64,000 nucleotides of DNA from Candidatus Galacturonatibacter soehngenii (GCF_008830185.1 NZ_WAGX01000007.1:186001-250000); one strand, 5' to 3'; shown: positions 36,001-46,818, numbered from the stretch's first letter. A program made the numbers and translations. Notes: generated from the letters alone by a model not told the origin.

Positions 36001-36335
36001 TTAGTCCTCCCATTCTTATTTGCTATTTTAAACTAGAGTATCGATTTAGAATAAAACATATCTGTCATGGATATAGTATAACAACAATGACAAAAAATGT
36101 CCATATATCAACAGATTTTTGCGAGCATTAAAAGGCTAGCTATTGTATAATTAGCATAGAATAAGAAGCTAATAAAATAAATTCTTAGTTAAATCAACCA
36201 TAGAAGATAAAGATGAAATTTTATTTGTGGTAAATGTGGATATTTCAGTTTCGTTTAAAAATGTTAACTGTAAGTAGTATGCATGTATGATGGCTAAGAA
36301 TTATCATAACAAGGTGAAAAATGGAGGAATGGAAA
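36001..36335. promoter_or_regulatory. Divergent control region between AraC gene and fucI
   Basis: A consensus TATAAT at 36146-36151 reads toward fucI, but the -35 position (GAGCAT) is poor, so an activator is expected. This leaves a leader of about 180 nt. No strong palindrome was found; AraC proteins usually bind direct repeats, which I cannot assign with confidence here. Confidence 0.5.
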
Positions 36336-38129
36336 ATGGCAGAAAGCAGATTAATTGGTGATTATCCTGTTATTGGTATCAGACCAACAATTGACGGAAG
36401 AAGAGGACCTTTAAAGGTTAGAGAATCTTTAGAAGAGCAAACTATGGGAATGGCAAAGGCAGCAGCAAAATTATTTACAGAGAACCTAAGATATTCAAAT
36501 GGTGAACCAGTAAAAGTTGTCATTGCAGATACAACAATTGGACGAGTAGCAGAGGCAGCAGCATGTGCGGATCAATTTAGAAAAGCAGGTGTTGATATTA
36601 CACTTACCGTTACCCCTTGTTGGTGCTATGGTTCTGAAACAATGGATATGGATAAAAACACCATAAAAGGTGTATGGGGCTTTAATGGAACCGAAAGACC
36701 AGGAGCAGTGTACTTGGCAGCAGTACTTGCAGGTCACGCACAAAAAGGACTTCCTGCATTTGGTATCTATGGACATGATGTACAAAATGCAGATGATACA
36801 GACATTCCTTGCGATGTAAAGGAAAAATTACTTCGTTTTGGACGTGCAGCAGTGGCAGCAGCAACTATGAGAGGGAAATCCTACTTACAAATCGGCTCAA
36901 TTTGTATGGGTATCGCAGGCTCAATTATTAATGTAGAGTTCTTTGAAGAATACCTTGGAATGAGAGTAGAATCAGTAGATGAAGTGGAAATCATTCGCCG
37001 AATGACAGAAAACATCTATGATGAAGAAGAATACAAAAAAGCACTTGCATGGACAAAAGAAAAATGTAAAGAAGGCTTTGATAAGAATCCAGAAGAAGCA
37101 CAAAAGTCACCAGAAGAAAAGGAAAAAGACTGGGAATTTGTTGTTAAGATGATGTGCATCATCAAAGACTTGATGAATGGAAACAAAAACCTTCCAAAAG
37201 GCTGTGAAGAAGAAAGCGTTGGACACAATGCCATTGCGGCAGGATTCCAAGGACAAAGACAGTGGACTGATTTTTATCCAAACTGTGATTTCCCAGAAGC
37301 ACTTCTTAACTCCTCCTTTGACTGGAATGGAGCAAGAGAACCATACATTCTTGCAACTGAAAATGATACATTAAATGGTGTAGGTATGCTATTTAGTAAA
37401 CTTTTAACCAATACAGCGCAAATCTTTGCAGATGTAAGAACCTATTGGAGCCCAGAAGCAGTGAAAAAAGCAACTGGCTATGAGCTAGAAGGTGTTGCAA
37501 AAGAATCAGGTGGATTTATTCACCTTATTAACTCAGGAGCAGCTTGCCTTGATGCTTGTGGAGAAGTAAAGGATGAAAATGGAAATGGCGTAATTAAGCC
37601 TTTCTGGGAAGTAACAGAAAATGACATAGAGGCTTGCTTAAAAGCGACTACTTGGAATGCAGCAGATCAAGGGTATTTTAGAGGAGGCGGATATTCCTCC
37701 AGATTCTTAACCAGAGCAGAAATGCCTTGTACTATGATTCGTTTGAACATTGTAAAAGGACTTGGACCTGTATTACAAATTGCAGAAGGATGGACAGTTA
37801 ACTTACCAGATGAAGTATCGGATAAATTATGGAAGAGAACCGATTATACTTGGCCATGTACTTGGTTTGCACCAAGAACAACTGGAAAAGGTGCATTTAC
37901 AACTGCTTATGATGTAATGAATAATTGGGGTGCAAATCACGGTGCAATCAGCTACGGTCATATTGGAGCAGACTTAATTACCTTATGTTCTATTCTTCGT
38001 ATTCCTGTGTGCATGCACAACGTACCAGAAGAGCAGATCTTTAGACCAGCAAGTTGGAATGCGTTTGGAATGGATAAAGAAGGTGCAGATTACAGAGCTT
38101 GTGAAGCTTATGGACCATTATATCGTTAA
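36336..38129 (+). CDS. fucI: L-fucose isomerase
   Basis: The 597-aa protein matches the FucI family over its whole length: [20 protein letters not shown] at the N-terminus, [68 protein letters not shown] and a C-terminal [20 protein letters not shown]. It isomerises L-fucose to L-fuculose (and often D-arabinose to D-ribulose) with Mn2+. The ATG at 36336 has GGAGG eight bases before it; ATG at 36321 overlaps that site. Fuculokinase and aldolase are not nearby. Confidence 0.95.
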   Translation: MAESRLIGDYPVIGIRPTIDGRRGPLKVRESLEEQTMGMAKAAAKLFTENLRYSNGEPVKVVIADTTIGRVAEAAACADQFRKAGVDITLTVTPCWCYGSETMDMDKNTIKGVWGFNGTERPGAVYLAAVLAGHAQKGLPAFGIYGHDVQNADDTDIPCDVKEKLLRFGRAAVAAATMRGKSYLQIGSICMGIAGSIINVEFFEEYLGMRVESVDEVEIIRRMTENIYDEEEYKKALAWTKEKCKEGFDKNPEEAQKSPEEKEKDWEFVVKMMCIIKDLMNGNKNLPKGCEEESVGHNAIAAGFQGQRQWTDFYPNCDFPEALLNSSFDWNGAREPYILATENDTLNGVGMLFSKLLTNTAQIFADVRTYWSPEAVKKATGYELEGVAKESGGFIHLINSGAACLDACGEVKDENGNGVIKPFWEVTENDIEACLKATTWNAADQGYFRGGGYSSRFLTRAEMPCTMIRLNIVKGLGPVLQIAEGWTVNLPDEVSDKLWKRTDYTWPCTWFAPRTTGKGAFTTAYDVMNNWGANHGAISYGHIGADLITLCSILRIPVCMHNVPEEQIFRPASWNAFGMDKEGADYRACEAYGPLYR

Positions 38130-38301
38130 GACAATTAGGTTTAATGAATTTGTTACAGTAAAGTGGAATACAAACTGTAATATGAATAGCAAAAAGTGTC
38201 TGAAAGGGTAAAACCTTTGAGACACTTTTGTGGTATACTGATTACTGAAGCCATAAGGCTTTACCATAACCTTTTACTGATAAAAGCAAGGGGGATAAAA
38301 T

Positions 38302-39915
38302 ATGTATAAAGTTCTACTAGTAGATGATGAAGCATTAATCCGCGAAGCAATAAGTGAAAATATCAAGTGGGAGGAGCATGGTTTTGAGTTTTTGGGAGCG
38401 TGTGAAAATGGAAAAGAGGCAATTGATCGAATCAATCAAGAGGTTCCCGATTTACTGATTACTGATATTTGCATGCCGTATGTAGACGGTATGGAGCTTA
38501 CCAAATATGTATATGAAACATATCCTTTGACAAAGGTAATTATAATAAGCGGCTATGACGAATTTGAATATGCCAAGACGGCAGTGAAGTATAAAGTGTT
38601 AGAGTATGTTTTAAAACCCATTACGGCTTTTGAATTAACAGAGCTACTTGATAAAATTAAGACGGATTTTGATAAGGAATCACTTAAGAATAAAAATTTA
38701 AAAAAAATACGAGAAGCCTATATGAGCAATCTTCCTGTATTAAAAGGACGCTTTTTAAATAGTTTAATGCAAGGAAATTTATTACCTGAAGACATAAAGA
38801 AGAAATCAGAAGATTATGGAGTAGATCTATCTGGAAGATATTTTGCAACGGCAATGATACAGGGCGATGATTTGGAAGAATATCTAAAAAGGCATCATAA
38901 TATCAAAGAAGATCTTGTATTGTTTTCTATTTATAATATTACAGAAGAAATTGTTAGTAAAGCAAAATGTGGGGTTACCTTTCAAAATGGAGAAGATAAG
39001 ACAATTGTAATTTTTCAGTCTGACAAAGAGGAGGGATTTCGAAGCAGGGTATTTGATATTTGTACACAGATTCGAAGTGCTCTCAATCAATATCTAAAAA
39101 TTGATGCAACGATAGGAATTGGCAAGACGGTAGCTACAATAAGCTGGTTGAATCGTTCACTAGAATCTGCAAGAGCGGTTTTGGAATATCGTTTTTTACT
39201 TGGTGGAAATGTAGTTTTAGATGCAAGAGAGTTAGGTAAGAATAAAACTTCGTTTGGCCTGGACATATCAGTATGGGTGGATAAAATTTTACTTAGTATC
39301 AAAGCAGGCGATACATTGGAAATTGAAAAAGTAATTCAAAGCTTTGTTTTGAAATTAAAAACAGATTATGTTTCCAAAAATCGTATTATTATCTACATTC
39401 AAAACATTGTTTTGTCAATCGTAAACATGTTAGAGGAAGCAGGACTTAGCAATGAGGAGTTTATGGAGGGAGAATACACGTTTATTAATCGAATCTATAT
39501 GCTTAATCATTTAAAAGATATTGAAAATGAATTGATTGGTTTTTGTATAAAAGTATCACAAGGCATGACCAGTGAAAAAGATAGTTATGGAAATAGACAG
39601 GCGATAATGGCACTTGATTATATTGATAAAAATTATAGTAATTCCGAAGTTTCCCTAAATTCTGTCTGCCATCACCTTGCCATGAGTACCAGTTATTTTA
39701 GTTCGATTTTTAAGAACTACACAGGAGAAACCTTCATTGAAGCACTTACAAAAAAACGAATCGAAAAGGCAAAAAGCCTGATTGAACATACTTCGTTAAA
39801 GTCTTATGAAGTAGCAAATGAGGTTGGTTTTGGCGATCCTCATTATTTTAGTATTATTTTTAAAAAACATACAGGTTATACGCCAACAGAATATGCAAAA
39901 ATTAAGAGGAAATAA
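38302..39915 (+). CDS. YesN-type response regulator (receiver + AraC HTH)
   Basis: The 537-aa protein has a receiver domain with DDEA and phospho-acceptor Asp in LLITDICMPYVDG (about residue 54) and Lys in YVLKPI, a long linker (about 130-420), and a C-terminal AraC helix-turn-helix (MSTSYFSSIFKNYTGETF, then FGDPHYFSIIFKKHTGYTP). It is four bases from its sensor kinase. It probably activates the fucose importer operon in response to outside sugar (inference). Confidence 0.9.
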   Translation: MYKVLLVDDEALIREAISENIKWEEHGFEFLGACENGKEAIDRINQEVPDLLITDICMPYVDGMELTKYVYETYPLTKVIIISGYDEFEYAKTAVKYKVLEYVLKPITAFELTELLDKIKTDFDKESLKNKNLKKIREAYMSNLPVLKGRFLNSLMQGNLLPEDIKKKSEDYGVDLSGRYFATAMIQGDDLEEYLKRHHNIKEDLVLFSIYNITEEIVSKAKCGVTFQNGEDKTIVIFQSDKEEGFRSRVFDICTQIRSALNQYLKIDATIGIGKTVATISWLNRSLESARAVLEYRFLLGGNVVLDARELGKNKTSFGLDISVWVDKILLSIKAGDTLEIEKVIQSFVLKLKTDYVSKNRIIIYIQNIVLSIVNMLEEAGLSNEEFMEGEYTFINRIYMLNHLKDIENELIGFCIKVSQGMTSEKDSYGNRQAIMALDYIDKNYSNSEVSLNSVCHHLAMSTSYFSSIFKNYTGETFIEALTKKRIEKAKSLIEHTSLKSYEVANEVGFGDPHYFSIIFKKHTGYTPTEYAKIKRK

Positions 39916-39918
39916 TGA

Positions 39919-41724
39919 ATGACAAGAAAGCAGGGAAATCTTTTATTTCGATTTAAAAGCATTCGAAGCACCATGATCTTTTTTTTCACCATGATTATTG
40001 CGGTTGCACTTATAGTTTTTCTTATTATATCCATTCGCTATACTCAGGAAAACATCATGGAGAATTCAAAATACTATACCATGCAGTTGATCGAACAAGT
40101 GAATGGTGATATTGATTCCTATATGGACTATATGGAGAATATATCAAGACTGATATCAAAGAATAAAGATGTCATTGATTATCTGTATGATGAGACAGCT
40201 ACCAAAGAAGAATTAGATCAAATCAAAACCAGAGTCATTTCACAATTTCAAACCATATCAGATGCCAGAGATGATATCTATAATATTGCAGTACTAAGTG
40301 ACAATGGAAGAAATGTAATTAATGATGGAAAAGACCAACTCAATCCATATGCAGATATTAAGCAATCTGAATGGTATGTTAAGGCAAGACAAAGCAATGG
40401 AATTGCGGTCTTGTCTTCTTCTCATGTACAAAATGCAATCAAAGATGATTATAAATGGGTAGTAACTTTAAGCTGCGGGATTCAAAATCCCAATACTGGT
40501 ACTATTGAAGGAGTTCTTTTTGTTGACTTAAACTATAGTGCGATTAATAATCTTTGTGAAGGAATTAGTATGGGAAGTAAAGGCTATGTTTTTATCATCG
40601 ATTCCCAAGGAAGGATTGTATACCATCCAAGACAGACCCTTCTTTATAGCGGATTAAAGAGCGAAAAAGTAGAGGAAGCTTTAAACGGAAAGCAAACGAA
40701 TTTTACAACAGTAGAAGGAGAAAATAGTAAGCTATACACGGTTTATACGTCCGAAAAAACGGGTTGGACGGTTGTAGGAGTAGCCTATTTGAGCGAACTT
40801 ATGACAGGAAGAGAAGAAACGCAGTTAGCGTATCTGATCACTGCATTGTTTCTTATTATCATATCTGGAATTATTGCAATCATATTATCCAGTGAAATAT
40901 CAAAGCCACTAAAGGAATTGGCTAATTCCATGAAGGCTGTTCAAGAAGGGCATTTTGAACATGCAGAAATTGAAATACTGGAACAAAATGAAATTGGAAT
41001 GTTAAGCAATTCTTTTAATATCATGACACAAAAAATAAAGGAGTTAATGGAACAAATTGTAAGAGAGCAGAGGGCAAAGAGAAAAAGTGAGTTAAAGGCG
41101 CTTCAATCTCAAATCAATCCTCATTTCCTTTATAACACGCTTGATTCCATTATCTGGATGTCAGAAAGTGGTAAAAATCAAGAAGTCGTTTTAATGACCT
41201 CTTCATTAGCAAAGTTACTTCGTCAAAGCATTAGTAATGAAGATGAAATTGTAAGTATATACAGTGAAATCGGTTATACAAAAAGCTATCTAACGATTCA
41301 GAAAATGAGATATAAGAATAAACTAGAATTTGAAATTGACATAAAAGAAGATATTCTGAATGAATCCATTGTTAAATTAGTGCTTCAACCTCTCGTTGAA
41401 AATGCGATTTATCATGGGATTAAGTATAAGGAGGACGGAAAGGGTTTCATCCGCATTATGGGAGAAAGAGTAGAAAATGATATTGTCATTTGCATTGAAG
41501 ATAATGGAAAAGGTATGGACAAAGAAGCACTCAATCACATATTTGACAAAAAAGAAAATAAAAAATCGGGTGGTGTAGGAGTCAATAATGTAAATAACCG
41601 CTTAAAGCTTTATTATGGAAGTAGATACGGTTTACGCTTTAGAAGTCAGGTTGATGTTGGAACTATGGTGGAAGTTAGAATTCCTGTATCAAGTGAGGAG
41701 GATAGCCACTATGAGAAATACTAA
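39919..41724 (+). CDS. YesM-type sensor histidine kinase
   Basis: The 601-aa membrane kinase has TM1 (about residues 14-37), an extracellular Cache-type sensor (about 40-285), TM2 (about 290-310), HAMP, the His-kinase box QINPHFLYNTLDSI (His about 400) and an ATPase domain with LVENAIYHGI and DNGKGM. It overlaps the following binding-protein gene by 14 bases, so the two are made together. This suggests that the anchored sugar-binding protein presents ligand to the kinase. Confidence 0.92.
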   Translation: MTRKQGNLLFRFKSIRSTMIFFFTMIIAVALIVFLIISIRYTQENIMENSKYYTMQLIEQVNGDIDSYMDYMENISRLISKNKDVIDYLYDETATKEELDQIKTRVISQFQTISDARDDIYNIAVLSDNGRNVINDGKDQLNPYADIKQSEWYVKARQSNGIAVLSSSHVQNAIKDDYKWVVTLSCGIQNPNTGTIEGVLFVDLNYSAINNLCEGISMGSKGYVFIIDSQGRIVYHPRQTLLYSGLKSEKVEEALNGKQTNFTTVEGENSKLYTVYTSEKTGWTVVGVAYLSELMTGREETQLAYLITALFLIIISGIIAIILSSEISKPLKELANSMKAVQEGHFEHAEIEILEQNEIGMLSNSFNIMTQKIKELMEQIVREQRAKRKSELKALQSQINPHFLYNTLDSIIWMSESGKNQEVVLMTSSLAKLLRQSISNEDEIVSIYSEIGYTKSYLTIQKMRYKNKLEFEIDIKEDILNESIVKLVLQPLVENAIYHGIKYKEDGKGFIRIMGERVENDIVICIEDNGKGMDKEALNHIFDKKENKKSGGVGVNNVNNRLKLYYGSRYGLRFRSQVDVGTMVEVRIPVSSEEDSHYEKY

Positions 41725-42685
41725 AAAATTAATTACATGGATGATATGGTTACTTGCATTTATTCTAATTGTTTTTTTACTGACCAGATGCAATGCAAAA
41801 GATAATAAGACGGTAAAAATAGTTTATGTTTCCAAAGTGCTAGATGATAACAATGCGTTTTGGTTTTCGCTGATTGAAGGGACAGAAATTGCCGCAAAAG
41901 AATATGGTGTTGAGCTTACTATCCTGGCACCAGACTCAGAAAGTGACTATGAAAAGCAAAATGATATGATTGCAAATGCAATTGCTCTAAAGCCAGATGC
42001 AATTTTACTATCTCCAGCCGATAATGAAAAAACATTACCAGCAGCAAAGAAGATAAAAGAGGCTGGAATTAAATTAATTCTTATCGACTCTCAGATGGCA
42101 GAACCAATTGAAGATGCCTTGATTGCAACGGATAATATTGAGGCTGGAAAGAAGGTTGGACAGTTAGTAAATCATCTAATCAAAGAAAATTCGAAAATCG
42201 CTGTTGTAAGTCATGTACAAGGTACTTCTACCGCCATTGCAAGAGAGGTGGGGCTTAGAATCGCTCTTGGAGAGGATGAGAAACGAATTGTAGACGTAGT
42301 TTTTAGTGATTCTGAATATGACAAGGCCTATCAGGTAACCAAAGAATTATTACAAGTTCATCCTGACGTGGATATCATAGCTGGTCTCAATGAATATTCT
42401 GCCATTGGTGCTGCAAGGGCGGTTCGTGATTTAAAACTGACGGATTCAATTAAGCTTATAGGATTTGACAGTTCCGTAGAGGAGATTCAGTTACTAGAAT
42501 CAGGTGTATTTGATGGAATTGTGGTACAAAAGGCATTTAACATGGGATACATTGGTCTGGAAACAGCCATCAAAATTTTGCGTGGAGAAGAGGTTGCCAC
42601 AAATATTGATTCAGGAAGTAACATTGTTCGAAAGGATGATATTTATACAGAGGAAAATCAAAAGCTTTTGTTTCCATTTCGCTAA
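41711..42685 (+). CDS. Membrane-anchored sugar-binding protein (sensor accessory)
   Basis: The 324-aa protein has an uncleaved-looking N-terminal helix (about residues 7-27, with RC following) and a periplasmic-binding/LacI-type fold (IVYVSKVLDDNNAFWFSLIEG to SGSNIVRKDD). It is the third member of a kinase-regulator-binding protein unit, as in the XylFII-LytS-YesN type of xylose sensing in clostridia. The ATG at 41711 follows GAGGAGGATAGCCACT inside the kinase 3' end. The ligand is probably L-fucose or a related sugar (inference). Confidence 0.82.
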   Translation: MRNTKKLITWMIWLLAFILIVFLLTRCNAKDNKTVKIVYVSKVLDDNNAFWFSLIEGTEIAAKEYGVELTILAPDSESDYEKQNDMIANAIALKPDAILLSPADNEKTLPAAKKIKEAGIKLILIDSQMAEPIEDALIATDNIEAGKKVGQLVNHLIKENSKIAVVSHVQGTSTAIAREVGLRIALGEDEKRIVDVVFSDSEYDKAYQVTKELLQVHPDVDIIAGLNEYSAIGAARAVRDLKLTDSIKLIGFDSSVEEIQLLESGVFDGIVVQKAFNMGYIGLETAIKILRGEEVATNIDSGSNIVRKDDIYTEENQKLLFPFR

Positions 42686-42722
42686 AACGGTAGGATATTG
42701 TATAGCAATATCTTACCGTTTT
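42684..42722 (+). terminator. Terminator of the sensing genes
   Basis: Seventeen-base arms (one mismatch, AAAACGGTAGGATATTG / CAATATCTTACCGTTTT) with a five-base loop start on the stop codon and end in T residues. Confidence 0.88.
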
Positions 42723-42991
42723 TTAGCAAGTTATCATATTGTAGGATAAGCCTGTATATAATATACTAGGGAAGTTGCATTTTTATTGGGACTTATTACC
42801 AGCGATTAAAAGGTATCATTTTCCTTTATAAAAAATGACACATAAAAAGTACAATATAAAGAGAAAAATTATTATAATAGTAAAATAATTACCTTTTTCA
42901 AGAAAATATTCTATTAAACTGTTCAAATAATAGACATATAATAGAAGCATATTAAACAAGTTGAACAAACAACACAAGGGAAGGTGAAAAA
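42723..42991. other. Spacer and promoter region of the fucose importer
   Basis: The 269-bp gap is AT-rich with several TATAAT-like boxes (for example near 42937) but no good -35 match, which fits activation by the adjacent YesN-type regulator. No open frame is supported. Confidence 0.45.
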
Positions 42992-44485
42992 GTGGGCGAC
43001 GTAATTTTAACGATGAAAAATATCGACAAATCCTTTGTTGGCGTACATGCACTAAAAGGTGTAAGTCTTGAAGTGAAAAAAGGTGAAGTACATGCGCTAA
43101 TGGGCGAAAATGGTGCTGGAAAATCTACTCTTATGAAAGTCCTAACGGGCATCTACTCAAAAGACAGTGGTACCATTGTTTATGAGGGTAAGGAAGTAGA
43201 GTTTACAAATCCTAAAGAAGCACAGGATGCTGGTATTGCCATCGTACATCAGGAATTAAATATGATGAATCATTTAACGGTTGCACAAAATATATTCATT
43301 GGTCGAGAGATGATGAATGGAAAACTAATCAATGATAAGAAAATGAATGAAGAAGCAAGCAAGCTATTTCAGAGGCTGAATATTGACATAGATCCAGATA
43401 GTGTAATGGGTGATTTAACAGTTGGTAGACAACAGATGTGTGAAATTGCAAAGGCAATTTCTAGAGATGTAAAGGTTATTGTTTTTGATGAACCAACCGC
43501 TGCACTTACCGAATCAGAAATTGCGGAGTTATTTAAAATCATTCGTGATTTAAGAAAAAAGGGACTTGGAATTGTTTATATCTCTCATAGAATGGATGAA
43601 ATAAAAGTAATTACAGATCGTGTAACAGTAATGCGAGATGGTGAATATGTAGGAACCTTGATTACTGAACAATGTTCCAAGGATGATATCATCAATATGA
43701 TGGTAGGTCGTACGATTTATGAAGATCCAAAGGAAAAAAGCAGTGTTCCAGAAAATGCACCTGTTGTACTTAAAGTAGAAAACTTAAATGCCGGAAAAAT
43801 GGTACAAAACATTAGTTTTGAACTTAGAAGAGGCGAAATATTAGGTTTCTCTGGACTTATGGGAGCAGGTAGAACAGAGACTGCAAGAGCTTTATTTGGA
43901 GCAGATAAAAAAGAAAGCGGAGACATTTATGTCAATGGCAAGAAAATAGAAATCAATAGTCCTCAAGATGCAGTGAATGCTGGTATCGGATATCTATCAG
44001 AGGATAGAAAACGTTACGGAATTGTACTTGCGCAGTCGGTTGCACAAAATTCAACCATGTCATCACTTCAAAACTTCATGAAAGGTATTTTCATCGATAA
44101 GAAAAAGGAAAAGAAAGTATCACAAGAATATGTAGAAAAGCTAAAAACCAAAACACCAAATGTAGAAACGGCAGTTATTAACTTATCTGGTGGAAATCAG
44201 CAAAAAGTGGTTATTGCAAAATGGCTGATTAAAGACTGTGACATCCTAATCTTTGATGAACCGACAAGAGGTATTGATGTCGGAGCAAAAAGTGAAATTT
44301 ATCATCTGATGAATGAGCTTGCCGCACAGGGAAAATCAATCATTATGATTTCTTCCGAATTAACGGAAGTGCTCAGAATGAGTGATAGAATTATAGTTAT
44401 GTGTGAAGGTAGAAAAACTGGTGAGCTAAGTATTGAAGAAGCTTCACAGGAAAGAATCATGCATGCAGCTACACTTAGAAATTAA
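42992..44485 (+). CDS. Sugar ABC importer ATPase, RbsA-like (two ATPase domains)
   Basis: The 497-aa protein has two nucleotide-binding domains. The first has a normal Walker A GENGAGKST and the VGRQQM region; the second has the altered loop GLMGAGRTE and signature LSGGNQQK, as in RbsA/XylG of the CUT2 class. It powers monosaccharide import with the next permease. The start is GTG at 42992 behind GGAAGGTGAAAAA. Location between a fucose sensor and fucose mutarotase suggests L-fucose as substrate. Confidence 0.92.
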   Translation: MGDVILTMKNIDKSFVGVHALKGVSLEVKKGEVHALMGENGAGKSTLMKVLTGIYSKDSGTIVYEGKEVEFTNPKEAQDAGIAIVHQELNMMNHLTVAQNIFIGREMMNGKLINDKKMNEEASKLFQRLNIDIDPDSVMGDLTVGRQQMCEIAKAISRDVKVIVFDEPTAALTESEIAELFKIIRDLRKKGLGIVYISHRMDEIKVITDRVTVMRDGEYVGTLITEQCSKDDIINMMVGRTIYEDPKEKSSVPENAPVVLKVENLNAGKMVQNISFELRRGEILGFSGLMGAGRTETARALFGADKKESGDIYVNGKKIEINSPQDAVNAGIGYLSEDRKRYGIVLAQSVAQNSTMSSLQNFMKGIFIDKKKEKKVSQEYVEKLKTKTPNVETAVINLSGGNQQKVVIAKWLIKDCDILIFDEPTRGIDVGAKSEIYHLMNELAAQGKSIIMISSELTEVLRMSDRIIVMCEGRKTGELSIEEASQERIMHAATLRN

Positions 44486-44501
44486 TTGGGAGGATTAAAA
44501 A

Positions 44502-45527
44502 ATGTCAGCTAAAACAACAGAAAAAAAGCAAAATGCTTTCTTAAATAATCCAATTGTAAAGGCAGTTGGTACACAAAGATTAATCGCTTTGTTAGCCTTA
44601 ATTATTATATATATCGTATTTGGAGCAATTAGTCCTTCATTTAGACAGTATTCTACCTTAGTAAGTATTTTTGATGCATCTTATTACATTGGATTTATGG
44701 CAATCGGTGTTACTTTTGCGATTACAACAGGTGGTATTGACTTATCCATTGGTACGGTACTTGTATGTTCGTCACTTGTAACAGGAGCTTTAGCAACAAA
44801 GTATAATGTGCCAATCGCGTTATGTTTGATTATTTGTATCTTAATCGGTGCTATTTTTGGTTTATTAAATGGATTGATGGTATCTTATATGGGATTACCA
44901 CCATTTATTGCAACTTTAGGTTCTATGATGCTTTCAAAAGGTTTTGGTTCTATCTTTACAAAGGCACAAAGTGTTACTTGGCCACAAGCAACAGAAGCAG
45001 CAGGATGGTTTCGTAATATATTTAAAATAAATATTGTAGGAGCAAATGGAATGTCAACTCCAATTCCTACAGGTTTTATCTTACTTTTAATTGTAGCAAT
45101 TTTAATGGCAACTTTACTAAACAAATCTCGTCCAGGACGCTATATAGTTGCTCTTGGTAGTAACATTGAAGCAACCAGACTTTCTGGTGTAAACGTAGCA
45201 AAATGGCAGACATTAGCTTATATCATCAGTGGTACAATGGCAGGTATTGCAGGTATTGCATATGCAGCAGTTTATTCAACCTTATTACCAGGCGGTGGTG
45301 CTGGCTTTGAATTAGATGCAATCGCAGGTGTTGTAATTGGTGGTACCTCCATGAGTGGCGGATATGGAACGATTGCTGGTACATTAATTGGTGTATTCAT
45401 TATGTCGGTGTTAAAAACAGGATTACCTTTTATTGGATTACAGACACACTATCAGCAGGTTGCAACCGGTCTTGTACTAATCTTTGCAGTATTTATGGAT
45501 GTTGCAAATAGAAAGAAAAGAAATTAA
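44502..45527 (+). CDS. Sugar ABC importer permease, RbsC-like
   Basis: The 341-aa membrane protein has about eight to ten helices and the CUT2 permease motifs GGIDLSIGTVL, GLLNGLMVSYMGLPPFIATLG, and SGVNVAKWQTLAYIISG. It is 16 bp after the ATPase gene and forms the channel. The next gene, the binding protein, is separated by 112 bp with two hairpins. Confidence 0.92.
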   Translation: MSAKTTEKKQNAFLNNPIVKAVGTQRLIALLALIIIYIVFGAISPSFRQYSTLVSIFDASYYIGFMAIGVTFAITTGGIDLSIGTVLVCSSLVTGALATKYNVPIALCLIICILIGAIFGLLNGLMVSYMGLPPFIATLGSMMLSKGFGSIFTKAQSVTWPQATEAAGWFRNIFKINIVGANGMSTPIPTGFILLLIVAILMATLLNKSRPGRYIVALGSNIEATRLSGVNVAKWQTLAYIISGTMAGIAGIAYAAVYSTLLPGGGAGFELDAIAGVVIGGTSMSGGYGTIAGTLIGVFIMSVLKTGLPFIGLQTHYQQVATGLVLIFAVFMDVANRKKRN

Positions 45528-45554
45528 GTAATGAAAGTAAATGAAGATGGTAAT

Positions 45555-45610
45555 TACTTGTTTGTATAGCAGACAAGTAGTACAATCTTATCAGATATAA
45601 ATCTGATAAG
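45555..45610 (+). promoter_or_regulatory. Two hairpins before the binding-protein gene
   Basis: TACTTGT/ACAAGTA (about 45555-45579) and a perfect ten-bp CTTATCAGAT/ATCTGATAAG stem with a four-base loop (45587-45610) lie between permease and binding protein. Such stems often stabilise the downstream part of an mRNA so that the binding protein is made in excess. No T-run follows, so full termination is unlikely. Confidence 0.55.
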
Positions 45611-45639
45611 GATAAACATAATTAAAGGGAGGCTTTACA

Positions 45640-46770
45640 ATGAAGAAAAAACTATTAAGTGTATTAATGTGTGCAACAATGGTGTCAGCATTAGTAGCAG
45701 GATGTGGGTCAAAAGCACCTGCTGAGTCAACAACAGACCAGTCTAAAACAGATACGACAACAGAGACAACAGACAAAACTGACACTGCTACGACAGATAC
45801 TGCAAGTGGTGATATGTCAATCTACATTGTATCAAAAGGATTCCAGCATCAGTACTGGCAGGCGGTTTTAAAGGGTGCAGAAGAAGCAGCCAAAGAATTA
45901 GGAGTTACGATTGACTTTAAAGGTCCAGATACCGAAAGTGATATTGCTCAACAAGTTCAGATGCTAAATAACGCGCTTAACAACAAACCAGCAGCAATTG
46001 GTTTAGCAGCGCTTGATACAGAAGCTTGCCTTGAAGGTATCACAAAAGCACAACAAGCTGGTATTCCAATTATTGGATTTGACTCTGGTGTTCCAGGTGC
46101 TCCAGAAGGTGCAATTGCAGCAAATGCAGCAACAGATAACTATGCAGCTGGTGAATTAGCAGCAGATGAAACTTATAAAATTATCAAAGAAAAAATCGAT
46201 TCGGCAACATCTACAGTAAGAATAGGTGTTATGAATCAGGATGCAACTTCAGAATCTATTACAAGCCGTGGTTCAGGTTTTATTGATAAGATGAAATCAT
46301 TAATTGAAGCAGATGGAAAAACAGTTTCTATTGAAGGACATGATAAGTGGACAAACAAAGTAGATGGTGCTAACGTAATCATTGACGTAGCAGTTCCAGC
46401 ACAGGTAACAGCTGAACTTTCTTCAATCGATGCTCAAAACTTATTAAATAAAGCAGATACCATCTGTATCTATGGATCAAATCAGCATTCAGGTGAAGGC
46501 TTAATTACTGGTGATGCAAACCTTAATAAACTTGGAACAAGTGTTGTTGGTGTAGCATTTGACTCTGGTGAATTAATTAAGAGTGCAGTAAAATCTGGTA
46601 AATTAGCCGGAGCAGTAACACAAGATCCAGTAGCAATTGGACGTAATGTAGTAGAACTTGCTGTAAAAGCAGCAAAAGGTGAAAGCGTATCTAATGTTGA
46701 CACAGGATGTAAATGGTATACAGCTGACAATATGGAAGATGCTGATATTGCTCCAAACTTATATGACTAA
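45640..46770 (+). CDS. Sugar-binding lipoprotein of the ABC importer
   Basis: The 376-aa protein has a lipoprotein signal with lipobox LVAGC (Cys about residue 22), a Thr/Asp-rich linker (about 25-60) and a Peripla_BP_4 fold (YIVSKGFQHQYWQAVLKGAEEA, PIIGFDSGVPGAPEG, MNQDATSESITSRGSGF). It catches the sugar at the cell surface for the RbsAC-like importer. GGGAGGCTTTACA precedes the ATG. Confidence 0.93.
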   Translation: MKKKLLSVLMCATMVSALVAGCGSKAPAESTTDQSKTDTTTETTDKTDTATTDTASGDMSIYIVSKGFQHQYWQAVLKGAEEAAKELGVTIDFKGPDTESDIAQQVQMLNNALNNKPAAIGLAALDTEACLEGITKAQQAGIPIIGFDSGVPGAPEGAIAANAATDNYAAGELAADETYKIIKEKIDSATSTVRIGVMNQDATSESITSRGSGFIDKMKSLIEADGKTVSIEGHDKWTNKVDGANVIIDVAVPAQVTAELSSIDAQNLLNKADTICIYGSNQHSGEGLITGDANLNKLGTSVVGVAFDSGELIKSAVKSGKLAGAVTQDPVAIGRNVVELAVKAAKGESVSNVDTGCKWYTADNMEDADIAPNLYD

Positions 46771-46818
46771 TTAAGTTAGCAAGAAATGTTTTATTTGAAA
46801 GATATGATATAATTTTTA

